NCBI GenBank assembly: GCA_008080615.1
Contig: VIKJ01000082.1
Location: 1 to 5,750 of the forward strand
Source of the DNA: Chitinophagaceae bacterium
Lineage (GTDB): Bacteria > Bacteroidota > Bacteroidia > Chitinophagales > Chitinophagaceae
Length of the DNA: 5,750 nt
Reading direction: 5' to 3'
Shown: positions 1 to 5,750 of the stretch, piece by piece
How positions within the stretch are numbered: the stretch's first letter is position 1
Layout of the letters: every line of letters begins with the position of its first letter
The notes under the pieces: generated by a model
What the model saw: only the letters and a program-made list of their open reading frames with translations
The model's database searches: none
What the model was told of the DNA's origin: nothing
Made by a program: the position numbers and the translations under genes

Positions 1-76
1 TACTCCTTACTACAAAATAGAGTAAAAAGCAAATTCCAGCAACATACGCAATCACTATTCTTGTACCCCAGCCCAT
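1..76 (-). CDS. ccoH: CcoH/FixH cbb3 oxidase assembly protein, N-terminal fragment
   Basis: Only the first 25 codons are inside the window; the gene continues past position 1. The translation starts MGWGTRIVIAYVAG and runs into a single hydrophobic segment (about residues 6-23) with a Trp-Gly pair near the start. That is how Bacteroidota FixH proteins begin: a short cytoplasmic start, one membrane anchor, then a periplasmic domain that is not visible here. In characterised systems CcoH/FixH is a small membrane protein needed for assembly or stability of the cbb3 oxidase. The start ATG lies 9 bases after the ccoG stop codon, so the two are probably co-transcribed. The identification rests on the N-terminal pattern plus position directly after ccoG, the usual place for fixH. 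The fragment is too short to exclude another single-pass membrane protein. Confidence 0.8.
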   Translation of the reverse strand, partial: MGWGTRIVIAYVAGICFLLYFVVRS

Positions 77-85
77 AGTTATAAA

Positions 86-1471
86 TTAAAATTCACTGAT
101 AAAAGTAGCAGATTTTGTTTCCATTACCTTATTTCCACTCATCAATTTAATTTCGTATTTCATTTTGCGTTGATGAATATTTTTAGGAAATACTTTTATA
201 AAAAATGTTTCTTCGGCCAATTGTCGGCCTTTTAATGAATCTAAAGGAATGCCTATGCGTTCAATTTTAACGTTAGGATCAGTTGCTAACAAATGATAAG
301 GCAATGCTTTATTGCTTTTATTGGTTACTTTAATTCTATACAAGTTACTAATAGTACCATCTGCATTTTCCTGAATACTTTGGCCTGGCACACGCATGAT
401 TGTTGAATCGAATGTAGTTCTTGTTAATATGAGTACGGTTAATAAAACCATTAATACTCCTAAAACGGCTGTATAAGATTTAATCCTATAAGTGAACTCG
501 AACTTTTTACCAGAGGCAATACTATTTTCAGATGCAAATGTGATAAGCTCGGGAGCCTTCCCTACATTTTTCATCATCATATTACAAGCATCTATACATG
601 CAGTGCAATTAACACATTCTAATTGTGTTCCATTTCTAATATCAATATTAGTAGGGCAAACATTTACACACATTCCACAATCAATACAATCACCTGCACC
701 TGCTTCTTTTTGCTTCTTATTGCGAGGTTCTCCTCTTAAATAGTTATAGGCTACAATAATGGAATTTTTGTCTAACAATACACCTTGCAATCTTCCATAA
801 GGGCAAATTACGGTACATACTATTTCCCTTACGAATGCGTAAACCACATAAAAAGCCATGGTGAAAAAGAAGATGGCAACAAACCCTACTATATGTTCCG
901 AAACAGGCTCTGTGATTATCTTATACAAGGCGTCTACGCCTATAATATATGATAGAAAAGTATTAGAAATAGCAAATGAAAGTGCAAGAAACACAATATG
1001 CTTGATTGTTTTTCTAATGTACAATTCAGTAGTCCATGCTTTTTTATTGTTGATACGCTGCTTGTTCCCATCTCCTTCTATAAAGTATTCGATTTTCCTA
1101 AATACCATTTCCATAAAAATGGTTTGAGGACAAACCCAGCCACAGAAAATTCTTCCGTAAATCAACGTAAAAATGATGATAAACAAAATGAAGATGAGCA
1201 TGCCAATACCAAACATGATAAAATCCTGAGGCGTAAAAAGCGTACTAAAGAAAATAAATTCGCCTTCAGGAAAATTGAACTGAAACATCGGATTTCCATC
1301 AACCTTAATAAAAGGCAACGAAAAGAATAGCAGTAAATAAAAATAGCTAAGCCAAGATCTATATTGATATAATTTTCCCTTTGGCTTTAATGCATAACTC
1401 CAATTCCGCTTACCTTCTTCTGTAATACTTGAATGTCTATCCCTAAATGTTCCCTGTTCTTGCTCACTCAT
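86..1471 (-). CDS. ccoG: CcoG/FixG (RdxA-like) cbb3 oxidase accessory iron-sulfur protein
   Basis: This is a 461-residue polytopic membrane ferredoxin, full length for the CcoG/FixG family. After a hydrophilic start there are hydrophobic segments near residues 40-55, 82-105, 158-178 and 193-214. Two membrane-proximal cysteine pairs follow the NapH/FixG pattern: C110/C114 (FCGWVCP) and C219/C223 (CTVICPYGR). A two-cluster ferredoxin domain has C262/C265/C268/C272 and C286/C289/C292/C296, enough for two 4Fe-4S clusters. One more membrane helix (about 334-350) leads to the Ig-like FixG C-terminal domain (about 355-461). Work on the Rhodobacter capsulatus homologue indicates that CcoG binds and reduces Cu(II) to Cu(I) for the oxidase CuB site; that role is inferred here by homology. 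The start lies 11 bases after the ccoP stop. An AAGG sits only 1-2 bases before the ATG, too close for a normal Shine-Dalgarno site. Confidence 0.96.
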   Translation of the reverse strand: MSEQEQGTFRDRHSSITEEGKRNWSYALKPKGKLYQYRSWLSYFYLLLFFSLPFIKVDGNPMFQFNFPEGEFIFFSTLFTPQDFIMFGIGMLIFILFIIIFTLIYGRIFCGWVCPQTIFMEMVFRKIEYFIEGDGNKQRINNKKAWTTELYIRKTIKHIVFLALSFAISNTFLSYIIGVDALYKIITEPVSEHIVGFVAIFFFTMAFYVVYAFVREIVCTVICPYGRLQGVLLDKNSIIVAYNYLRGEPRNKKQKEAGAGDCIDCGMCVNVCPTNIDIRNGTQLECVNCTACIDACNMMMKNVGKAPELITFASENSIASGKKFEFTYRIKSYTAVLGVLMVLLTVLILTRTTFDSTIMRVPGQSIQENADGTISNLYRIKVTNKSNKALPYHLLATDPNVKIERIGIPLDSLKGRQLAEETFFIKVFPKNIHQRKMKYEIKLMSGNKVMETKSATFISEF

Positions 1472-1482
1472 CCTTATTCATT

Positions 1483-2682
1483 TTATTTTGCTTTTACCGT
1501 ATCTACAGCAGGTTTTGCTGCACTCTCCTCAACAAATAATACACCTTGCTTCTCTTTTGCAGGAGTTGGATTGGTACCTACAAGCGATTTTACATAACTA
1601 GCTAACTGTGCCATTTGAATGGGAGAATAATCTTCTTTCCAAGATTTCATACCCTTCTCTGGCCAACCGTATTTAATTGAGTAAAATATAGATTTGATAT
1701 CGCCTTTGTGTATCCAATAATCATCTGTTAAGTTAGGTCCAATTCCGGGTGCACCATTTACTATAGCTCCGCCATTTTCTGCATGGCATGTTGCACAAGC
1801 ACCTGGTTTAATAAACAATGCTTTACCTGCAGCAATACCCGCAGCATCTTGCATCACTACTGTTTTCTCATCTACATTATTAGCCGACTTTTCTAAATAA
1901 GCTGCTTGTTTTACCGCAGCTATTTCTTGCTCTATTTGTAACTCTTGCTGTTGCAATGGCCTTGATTCTGCAACGTGATAGCTGTACAAATAAACTACTG
2001 CAAATACAACACTTAATGCAGCACCATATAGCCACCAAATAGGAATATTGTTGTCTAGTTCTTTTATGCCATCATAATCATGGCCTAAATCTAATTTAAC
2101 AATATCTTCTTGTGTATTTCTATTGTACAAACGATCGAACCAAGGAATTTTTTCAACTGGTGCAACTGGCACTGCTCCTTTAGCTTCTTCGGCTACTGCA
2201 GCTTCTTTCTTTAAGAAAGTGCTAATGCTAAATGCAAAATAGAAAATGATTAATATCTCTAAAGCCAACACTGTTCCTATCATGTACATTACATTTTCAG
2301 ATACTACCGTACTTGCATTTGGATCAACTGGCGCAGTGGTTTGAGCAGTTAATGCAATTGAAGAAACACTAAAAATGATTAACAATGACAATGCTTTATT
2401 AATCGTTCCATTCTTTTTCTCTTCTGCAATTTTATTGCGTATGGCTAAAATAAATACATTGCCCAATACATAAATTACAGCAGCAAGTAACACGGTTACT
2501 CCCAATAGTGTGTAGGCGAATGTGCTATCATAGAAAACGTCTTTTGCTGCTGCAGGTGCGGCTGCAGCATCTGTAGTTTGAGCAAATAAGGAGATTGTAC
2601 TTATCATAAATACAACTGTGGCCATTAATCGGATGGCTTTCCCCTTTAGAGTTTGATGATATGTTTTTAATTTCAGTATCAT
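1483..2682 (-). CDS. ccoP: CcoP cbb3 oxidase subunit III, mono-heme, with extended N-terminus
   Basis: This 399-residue protein is the membrane-anchored c-type cytochrome expected to accept electrons and pass them to the CcoO part of the oxidase. Residues 1-35 look like a signal peptide (basic start, hydrophobic core, ending SLFAQ). Hydrophobic segments follow at about 56-82, 97-113 and 131-157. The FixP N-terminal module with its helix is at about 200-236 (motif DNNIPIWWLYG). A Gln/Glu/Ala-rich, probably helical stretch (about 240-277) leads to one cytochrome c domain. The heme site is CATCH at 296-300, and M345 (PEKGMKSW) is the likely distal ligand. There is no second CxxCH, whereas proteobacterial CcoP has two. 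The N-terminal 160 residues are additional to the proteobacterial layout and look internally duplicated. Met1 is preferred over Met20 because it supplies the basic start of the signal peptide; no clear Shine-Dalgarno site is seen in the 13-base gap after ccoQ. Confidence 0.93.
   Translation of the reverse strand: MILKLKTYHQTLKGKAIRLMATVVFMISTISLFAQTTDAAAAPAAAKDVFYDSTFAYTLLGVTVLLAAVIYVLGNVFILAIRNKIAEEKKNGTINKALSLLIIFSVSSIALTAQTTAPVDPNASTVVSENVMYMIGTVLALEILIIFYFAFSISTFLKKEAAVAEEAKGAVPVAPVEKIPWFDRLYNRNTQEDIVKLDLGHDYDGIKELDNNIPIWWLYGAALSVVFAVVYLYSYHVAESRPLQQQELQIEQEIAAVKQAAYLEKSANNVDEKTVVMQDAAGIAAGKALFIKPGACATCHAENGGAIVNGAPGIGPNLTDDYWIHKGDIKSIFYSIKYGWPEKGMKSWKEDYSPIQMAQLASYVKSLVGTNPTPAKEKQGVLFVEESAAKPAVDTVKAK
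2206..2622 (-). repeat. Probable degenerate tandem duplication inside CcoP (residues about 21-83 and 98-159)
   Basis: Two consecutive blocks of the CcoP N-terminus share the same layout. Each has a hydrophobic run, then a signal-peptide-like end (FMISTISLFAQTT at 25-37; FSVSSIALTAQTT at 104-116), an Ala/Pro or Pro/Val linker, a second hydrophobic helix (about 56-82 and 131-157), and a charged Lys/Glu-rich end. AQTT is identical in both, and F, S, I and L recur at matching spacing before it. Identity after that point is low and the alignment needs small gaps, so the copies are old or the likeness is partly convergent. The similarity is seen directly; a duplication origin is inference. Confidence 0.45.
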
Positions 2683-2695
2683 ATTGATTGTTTTA

Positions 2696-2857
2696 TCAGT
2701 CTTTGATTGGAATATTGCTTCTTTCGTTCATAGATTCTTTGCTGGCACTAAATACATACCAAGTTACTACTGCAAAGAATATAGTAAAGATTAGGAGCGA
2801 TATCAATGGATAAATGCTCACATTGTCTATACTGGTTAAATAATTTTTAAATTTCAT
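2696..2857 (-). CDS. ccoQ: CcoQ/FixQ small cbb3 oxidase subunit
   Basis: A 53-codon open frame sits between ccoNO and ccoP. It has an ATG start 9 bases after the ccoNO stop and a TGA stop 13 bases before the ccoP start. The translation begins MKFKNYLTSIDNVSIYPLIS and has one strong membrane helix (about residues 16-36), which ends in the Trp-Tyr pair of VVTWYVF. A short polar C-terminal tail follows (SASKESMNERSNIPIKD). This is the size, topology and position of CcoQ, which stabilises the CcoP interaction with the core complex in characterised oxidases and is not itself a redox subunit. No cofactor motif is present. An AAGGG lies just before the start codon but closer than usual for a Shine-Dalgarno site. 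The identification relies on length, topology and synteny, because CcoQ sequences diverge strongly. Confidence 0.88.
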   Translation of the reverse strand: MKFKNYLTSIDNVSIYPLISLLIFTIFFAVVTWYVFSASKESMNERSNIPIKD

Positions 2858-2866
2858 ACCCTTATT

Positions 2867-5005
2867 TTAGTGTAAATTCTTTACTTCTTTTTCAGGTGCT
2901 TTTTTAAGATCCGTACCCATTCTTTGTAGATAAGCAATCAAAGCGATGATCTCTTTTTTGCTATCTGCATTTTTAATGTTGTTGGCCTTAAGTTCAGCAG
3001 CAATTTCATCTGCCTGAATTTTTAAATCATTATTGGCTTCCAAATCAAATCCTTTTGGATAAGGAACTCCCAATGTTTGCATAGCACGTATTTTACCAGG
3101 GGTGGTAGAAATATCCAAGTCATTTTCATGTAACCAGCTATACTCTGGCATAACACTTCCCTGAGAAATCTCAGTTGGTGCATACATATGCCTATAATGC
3201 CAACTATTAGGATACTTACCTCCCTGACGAGCTAAATCTGGCCCAGTTCTTTTACTTCCCCACTGGAATGGATGGTCATATACAAATTCACCAGATTTAG
3301 AATAGTCTCCATAGCGGGCTACTTCATCTCTAAAAGGTCTGATCATTTGTGAGTGACAAGTATAACAACCTTCTCTGATATAGATGTCTCTACCTTGTAA
3401 CTCTAGTGGAGTATATGGTTTAACCGTACTGATGGTGGGAATATTTTCTTTAACCAAGAATGTAGGTATTAACTCAACAGCTCCTCCTACCCCAACTACA
3501 ACTAAACTCATTACCAACATTTGAACTGGTCTACGTTCAATGATAGAATGCCAGTAAGCTTTTCCCGGAGGTAATGGAACAGATGCTAAAGAAGGTGCTT
3601 CTGCATGTTCTGCTTCAATAAGCGAACCACTCTTTATGGTTTTAATTAAGTTCACTACCATCAACACAGCACCAGCTAAATAAATAGTACCGCCCAATCC
3701 ACGTAAAACATACATTGGTAAAATACGAGTAACTGTTTCTAAGAACTGATATTTTAACTGGCCTTCTGGAGTAAACTCTTTCCACATTAATACTTGAGAC
3801 AATGCAGCCCAATACATTGGGATTGCATATAACAATATACCAATCGTTCCAATTAAGAAATGGGTATTGGCCCATTTAACCGAATACAATTTTGTATTAA
3901 AAATTCTTGGTACTAACCAATACAACATACCGAATGTGAGAAATCCGTTCCAACCCAATGCACCTACGTGAACGTGTGCAACAACCCAGTCGGTATAGTG
4001 CGCAATTGCGTTTACATTTTTCAATGAAAGCATTGGGCCTTCTAATGTGCTCATACCATAACAGGTAAGTGCCACAACATACATTTTAAGAATAGGATCT
4101 TCTTTTACTTTATCCCATGCTCCACGTAATGTGAAAATACCATTCAACATTCCACCCCAGCTTGGTAAAATAAGCATGATACTAAATGCTACTCCAAGAG
4201 ATTGCGCCCAATCTGGAAGCGCAGTGTATAATAAATGGTGTGGTCCTGCCCAGATATAAATAAAGATCAATGCCCAAAAGTGAATAATACTCCAACGATA
4301 AGAGTATACAGGCCTTTGAGCTGCTTTAGGAACAAAATAATACATCAACCCTAAATAAGGTGTAGTTAGGAAGAAGGCAACAGCATTGTGGCCATACCAC
4401 CACTGTACCAGCGCATCCTGAACACCTGCATACCAGCTATAACTATGTGTAAGCGATGTTGGTAATGCAAATGAGTTTACAATATGCAACAATGCAACAG
4501 TAACCCATGTACCAATTAAAAACCAGATAGCTACATACAAATGACGCTCTCTTCTGGTTAAAATGGTCGCAAACATATTTACACCAAATACTACCCAAAT
4601 TAAAGTGATAGCAATATCAATAGGCCAAATTAATTCTGCATATTCTTTACCCTCAGTTAAACCAAGTGGTAATGTAACTGCTGCAGAAACAATGATTAAC
4701 TGCCAACCCCAAAAATGGATATTTCCTAGTGCTTTGCTCCACATGCTGGTTTTCAGCAATCTGGGTAACATATAATAGGTTCCTGTAAAAATTCCATTAC
4801 CAACAAATGCAAAAATAACTGCATTGGTATGGAGTGGGCGAAGCCTTCCGAAAGTTGTATACTCAATGCCTAAATTAAGTACAGGATAAGCAAGTTGGAA
4901 GGCAATGATAACCCCCACTAGCATTCCTACAATTGACCATAGGATGGTGGCATAAGCAAAGTTCCGGACGATCTTGTTGTCGTAGGTGAATTTTTCTAAT
5001 TGCAT
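2867..5005 (-). CDS. ccoNO: CcoNO: fused cbb3 oxidase catalytic subunit I and mono-heme subunit II
   Basis: This 712-residue protein joins CcoN (about 1-460) and CcoO (about 490-712) in one frame. The CcoN half is a heme-copper oxidase core that reduces O2 to water and pumps protons. Expected ligands are present: H59 and H346 for low-spin heme b, H344 for heme b3, and H206 (WWYGHNAV), H256 and H257 (WAGPHH) for CuB. Y250 is in the position of the cbb3 Tyr cross-linked to the first CuB histidine. KEYAE at 120-124 matches the acidic pair near the structural calcium, and E323 is the conserved cbb3 glutamate. A polar linker (about 457-490) leads to the CcoO anchor helix (about 491-512), the heme c site CYTCH at 547-551, TGPDLAR, and M619 (GSVMPEY) as likely distal ligand. 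The fusion is known in Bacteroidota. The start lies 2 bases after the ccoS stop, suggesting translational coupling; the stop is 9 bases before ccoQ. Confidence 0.98.
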   Translation of the reverse strand: MQLEKFTYDNKIVRNFAYATILWSIVGMLVGVIIAFQLAYPVLNLGIEYTTFGRLRPLHTNAVIFAFVGNGIFTGTYYMLPRLLKTSMWSKALGNIHFWGWQLIIVSAAVTLPLGLTEGKEYAELIWPIDIAITLIWVVFGVNMFATILTRRERHLYVAIWFLIGTWVTVALLHIVNSFALPTSLTHSYSWYAGVQDALVQWWYGHNAVAFFLTTPYLGLMYYFVPKAAQRPVYSYRWSIIHFWALIFIYIWAGPHHLLYTALPDWAQSLGVAFSIMLILPSWGGMLNGIFTLRGAWDKVKEDPILKMYVVALTCYGMSTLEGPMLSLKNVNAIAHYTDWVVAHVHVGALGWNGFLTFGMLYWLVPRIFNTKLYSVKWANTHFLIGTIGILLYAIPMYWAALSQVLMWKEFTPEGQLKYQFLETVTRILPMYVLRGLGGTIYLAGAVLMVVNLIKTIKSGSLIEAEHAEAPSLASVPLPPGKAYWHSIIERRPVQMLVMSLVVVGVGGAVELIPTFLVKENIPTISTVKPYTPLELQGRDIYIREGCYTCHSQMIRPFRDEVARYGDYSKSGEFVYDHPFQWGSKRTGPDLARQGGKYPNSWHYRHMYAPTEISQGSVMPEYSWLHENDLDISTTPGKIRAMQTLGVPYPKGFDLEANNDLKIQADEIAAELKANNIKNADSKKEIIALIAYLQRMGTDLKKAPEKEVKNLH

Positions 5006-5007
5006 AT

Positions 5008-5169
5008 TTATTGATTCTTAGGTTCTTGACTTTTATTATCGAACAAAATTTTATTAGCTGGCGAAAAACTATCATCAAACTGTCCTGTTTTGGCTCCCCA
5101 TATGAAAGCTACTAAAAAACCAACGGCCACAGTTAAACTAACAGCAAGTAATAGTATGATCACTTTCAT
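5008..5169 (-). CDS. ccoS: CcoS cbb3 oxidase maturation protein
   Basis: A 53-codon frame begins at an ATG overlapping the stop of the upstream DUF2892 gene (ATGA) and ends TAA 2 bases before the ccoNO start. The translation begins MKVIILLLAVSLTVAVGFLV and has one N-terminal membrane helix (about 3-24). The CcoS signature follows: a Trp-Gly pair (FIWGAKTGQFDD) with an Asp-Asp a few residues on, then SPANKILFDN and a short polar tail. In Rhodobacter capsulatus, CcoS is required for putting cofactors, heme b and CuB, into CcoN; the same role is inferred here. Its place directly before the catalytic subunit gene and the near-zero spacing fit a maturation factor made together with its client. The motif match is strong for such a short protein. 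Confidence 0.94.
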   Translation of the reverse strand: MKVIILLLAVSLTVAVGFLVAFIWGAKTGQFDDSFSPANKILFDNKSQEPKNQ

Positions 5170-5411
5170 TTTTTATGTTTTTGATGTGTTGGATGATGAG
5201 GATGCTCTGTAGATTTTGGCCTGGTAGTAATGCCAAATGGCAAATAAAGCGGACAAAAACTGATGAAGCTGGTTAATATAAAAATACCGCCTAATACAAG
5301 CAATATTGTTGCTACTAAACCGCTGAGGGCACCTGTAAAGTAAAGTACACCAATTAAAATGGCCACTAATACCCTAATGGCTTTGTCTAGTGTTCCCATG
5401 TTCTTTTTCAT
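5166..5411 (-). CDS. DUF2892 (YgaP-like) small membrane protein with His-rich tail
   Basis: This 81-residue protein starts MKKNMGTLDKAIRVLVA, typical of the DUF2892 family, whose fold is the two-helix membrane part of E. coli YgaP. Two hydrophobic helices are visible (about 10-28 and 31-51), followed by the conserved CPLYLPFGI motif with C53. There is no rhodanese domain, unlike YgaP. The C-terminus (about 61-81) is polar and has five His (H70, H72, H73, H76, H79) plus several Lys, which might bind a metal. The gene overlaps ccoI upstream and ccoS downstream by 4 bases (ATGA) at both ends, so it is firmly part of this operon. Met1 is preferred over Met5 because the family usually begins MKKNMG and because of the overlap. 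No biochemical function is established for stand-alone members. A link to copper handling or oxidase assembly is inference from position and the His-rich tail only. Confidence 0.85.
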   Translation of the reverse strand: MKKNMGTLDKAIRVLVAILIGVLYFTGALSGLVATILLVLGGIFILTSFISFCPLYLPFGITTRPKSTEHPHHPTHQKHKK

Positions 5412-5750
5412 ATAGTGTTAGGTTGGTTAAACAATTTAAAACAAAAACGATCAATATAGATAGATCCTATTAATGTTGTTGAAACAATACTGAGTGTACT
5501 CATTGGCATCAGCACTGCAGCTACAATGGGTGATAACTGGGCTGTTACTGAAAAATAAATGCCCAATACATTGTAAATAAGGGAAATTATAAATGTAATT
5601 GTAATCAATCTTTTCGATAAAATAGCTGCTTTAATGTATTGATTTAGATAGGGCAAATTTTTAGCAAGTATGATCGCGTCACTTGCTGGTGAAAATTGAA
5701 TGGTATTGTCTACAACGGCTAAGCCAATATTACTCTTACTTAAAGCACCT
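5408..5750 (-). CDS. ccoI: CcoI/FixI copper-translocating P-type ATPase, C-terminal fragment
   Basis: The last 113 codons of a larger gene are present; the 5' part lies beyond position 5750. The frame is open to the window edge, so the ATG-like TTG near 5656 is internal. The fragment begins GALSKSNIGLAVVDNTIQFSPASDAI, the part of a P1B-type ATPase just after the hinge-region NDxxAL motif, whose first residues are off the window. The FSPASDAI stretch resembles CcoI/FixI. Two closing membrane helices follow (about 49-68 and 72-94 of the fragment), with a conserved-type MPMSTLSIV segment and a late Cys in the tail (DRFCFKLF). CcoI exports Cu(I) across the inner membrane to supply CuB of cbb3 oxidase. 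The metal-binding N-terminus, CPx motif and phosphorylated Asp cannot be checked here, so subtype rests on the tail and the operon. The TGA stop overlaps the next start codon by 4 bases. Confidence 0.93.
   Translation of the reverse strand, partial: GALSKSNIGLAVVDNTIQFSPASDAIILAKNLPYLNQYIKAAILSKRLITITFIISLIYNVLGIYFSVTAQLSPIVAAVLMPMSTLSIVSTTLIGSIYIDRFCFKLFNQPNTI

Noticed and set aside
492..1330. Plus-strand open frames of 83, 89 and 110 codons opposite ccoG
   Set aside because: They lie entirely inside ccoG on the other strand, overlap one another, and encode low-complexity or unremarkable peptides with no family resemblance. The minus-strand CcoG frame has all expected Cys motifs.
2548..2569. 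Perfect 8-base inverted repeat with a 6-base loop (TGCTGCAG arms), a possible hairpin
   Set aside because: It falls in the Ala-rich linker of CcoP, where runs of GCA/GCT codons create such symmetry by chance. It is inside a gene, has no T-run directly after it on the minus strand, and is not at a gene boundary.
2773..2781. TATTCTTTG on the minus strand within ccoQ, resembling a Bacteroidota -7 promoter element (TAnnTTTG)
   Set aside because: The spacing inside the element is one base too long and there is no TTTG at the expected -33 distance. AT-rich DNA gives such near matches often.
3642..5078. Open frames of 67-77 codons overlapping ccoNO (3642-3875 minus, 4563-4775 plus, 4875-5078 minus)
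   Set aside because: They are in other frames of ccoNO or the ccoS/ccoNO junction. The real small gene at that junction is ccoS in a different frame (5008-5169).
5657..5750. Possible separate 82-codon gene starting near 5656
   Set aside because: The codon there is an internal TTG. The same frame stays open to the window edge and encodes P-type ATPase sequence, so it is the end of ccoI.

Overview
The window is a densely packed piece of a cbb3-type cytochrome c oxidase (cco/fix) operon. Every gene lies on the minus strand, so transcription runs from position 5750 towards 1. In transcription order it holds: the C-terminal end of the copper P-type ATPase CcoI/FixI (cut by the right edge), a small DUF2892/YgaP-like membrane protein with a His-rich tail, CcoS, a fused CcoN-CcoO catalytic subunit, CcoQ, a mono-heme CcoP with an enlarged N-terminus, the iron-sulfur protein CcoG, and the first 25 codons of CcoH/FixH (cut by the left edge). 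ccoS and ccoQ are each only 53 codons and are easy to miss.

The organism is most likely a member of Bacteroidota. The DNA is AT-rich, strong Shine-Dalgarno sequences are largely absent, ccoN and ccoO are fused in one reading frame, and the gene order I-S-NO-Q-P-G-H is the one known from that phylum. A Chitinophaga/Sphingobacterium-type lineage is plausible, but the sequence alone does not settle it.

The genes form one assembly and respiration unit. CcoNO and CcoP, with CcoQ, make a proton-pumping terminal oxidase with high oxygen affinity in the inner membrane. Electrons should enter through the c-type hemes of CcoP and CcoO and reach the heme b3-CuB site of the CcoN part. CcoG and CcoI are predicted to reduce and deliver copper for CuB. 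CcoS and CcoH help cofactor insertion and assembly. The DUF2892 protein is the least understood member; its overlaps with both neighbours tie it to this unit.

There is no non-coding stretch longer than 13 bases. The gaps are 77-85, 1472-1482, 2683-2695, 2858-2866 and 5006-5007, and the first two junctions of the operon are 4-base ATGA overlaps. I found no promoter, terminator, RNA gene, mobile element or CRISPR array; the operon promoter must lie beyond the right edge. I do not see an undescribed system. The points most worth a second look are the His-tailed DUF2892 protein, the apparent internal duplication at the N-terminus of CcoP, and the one-heme form of CcoP.
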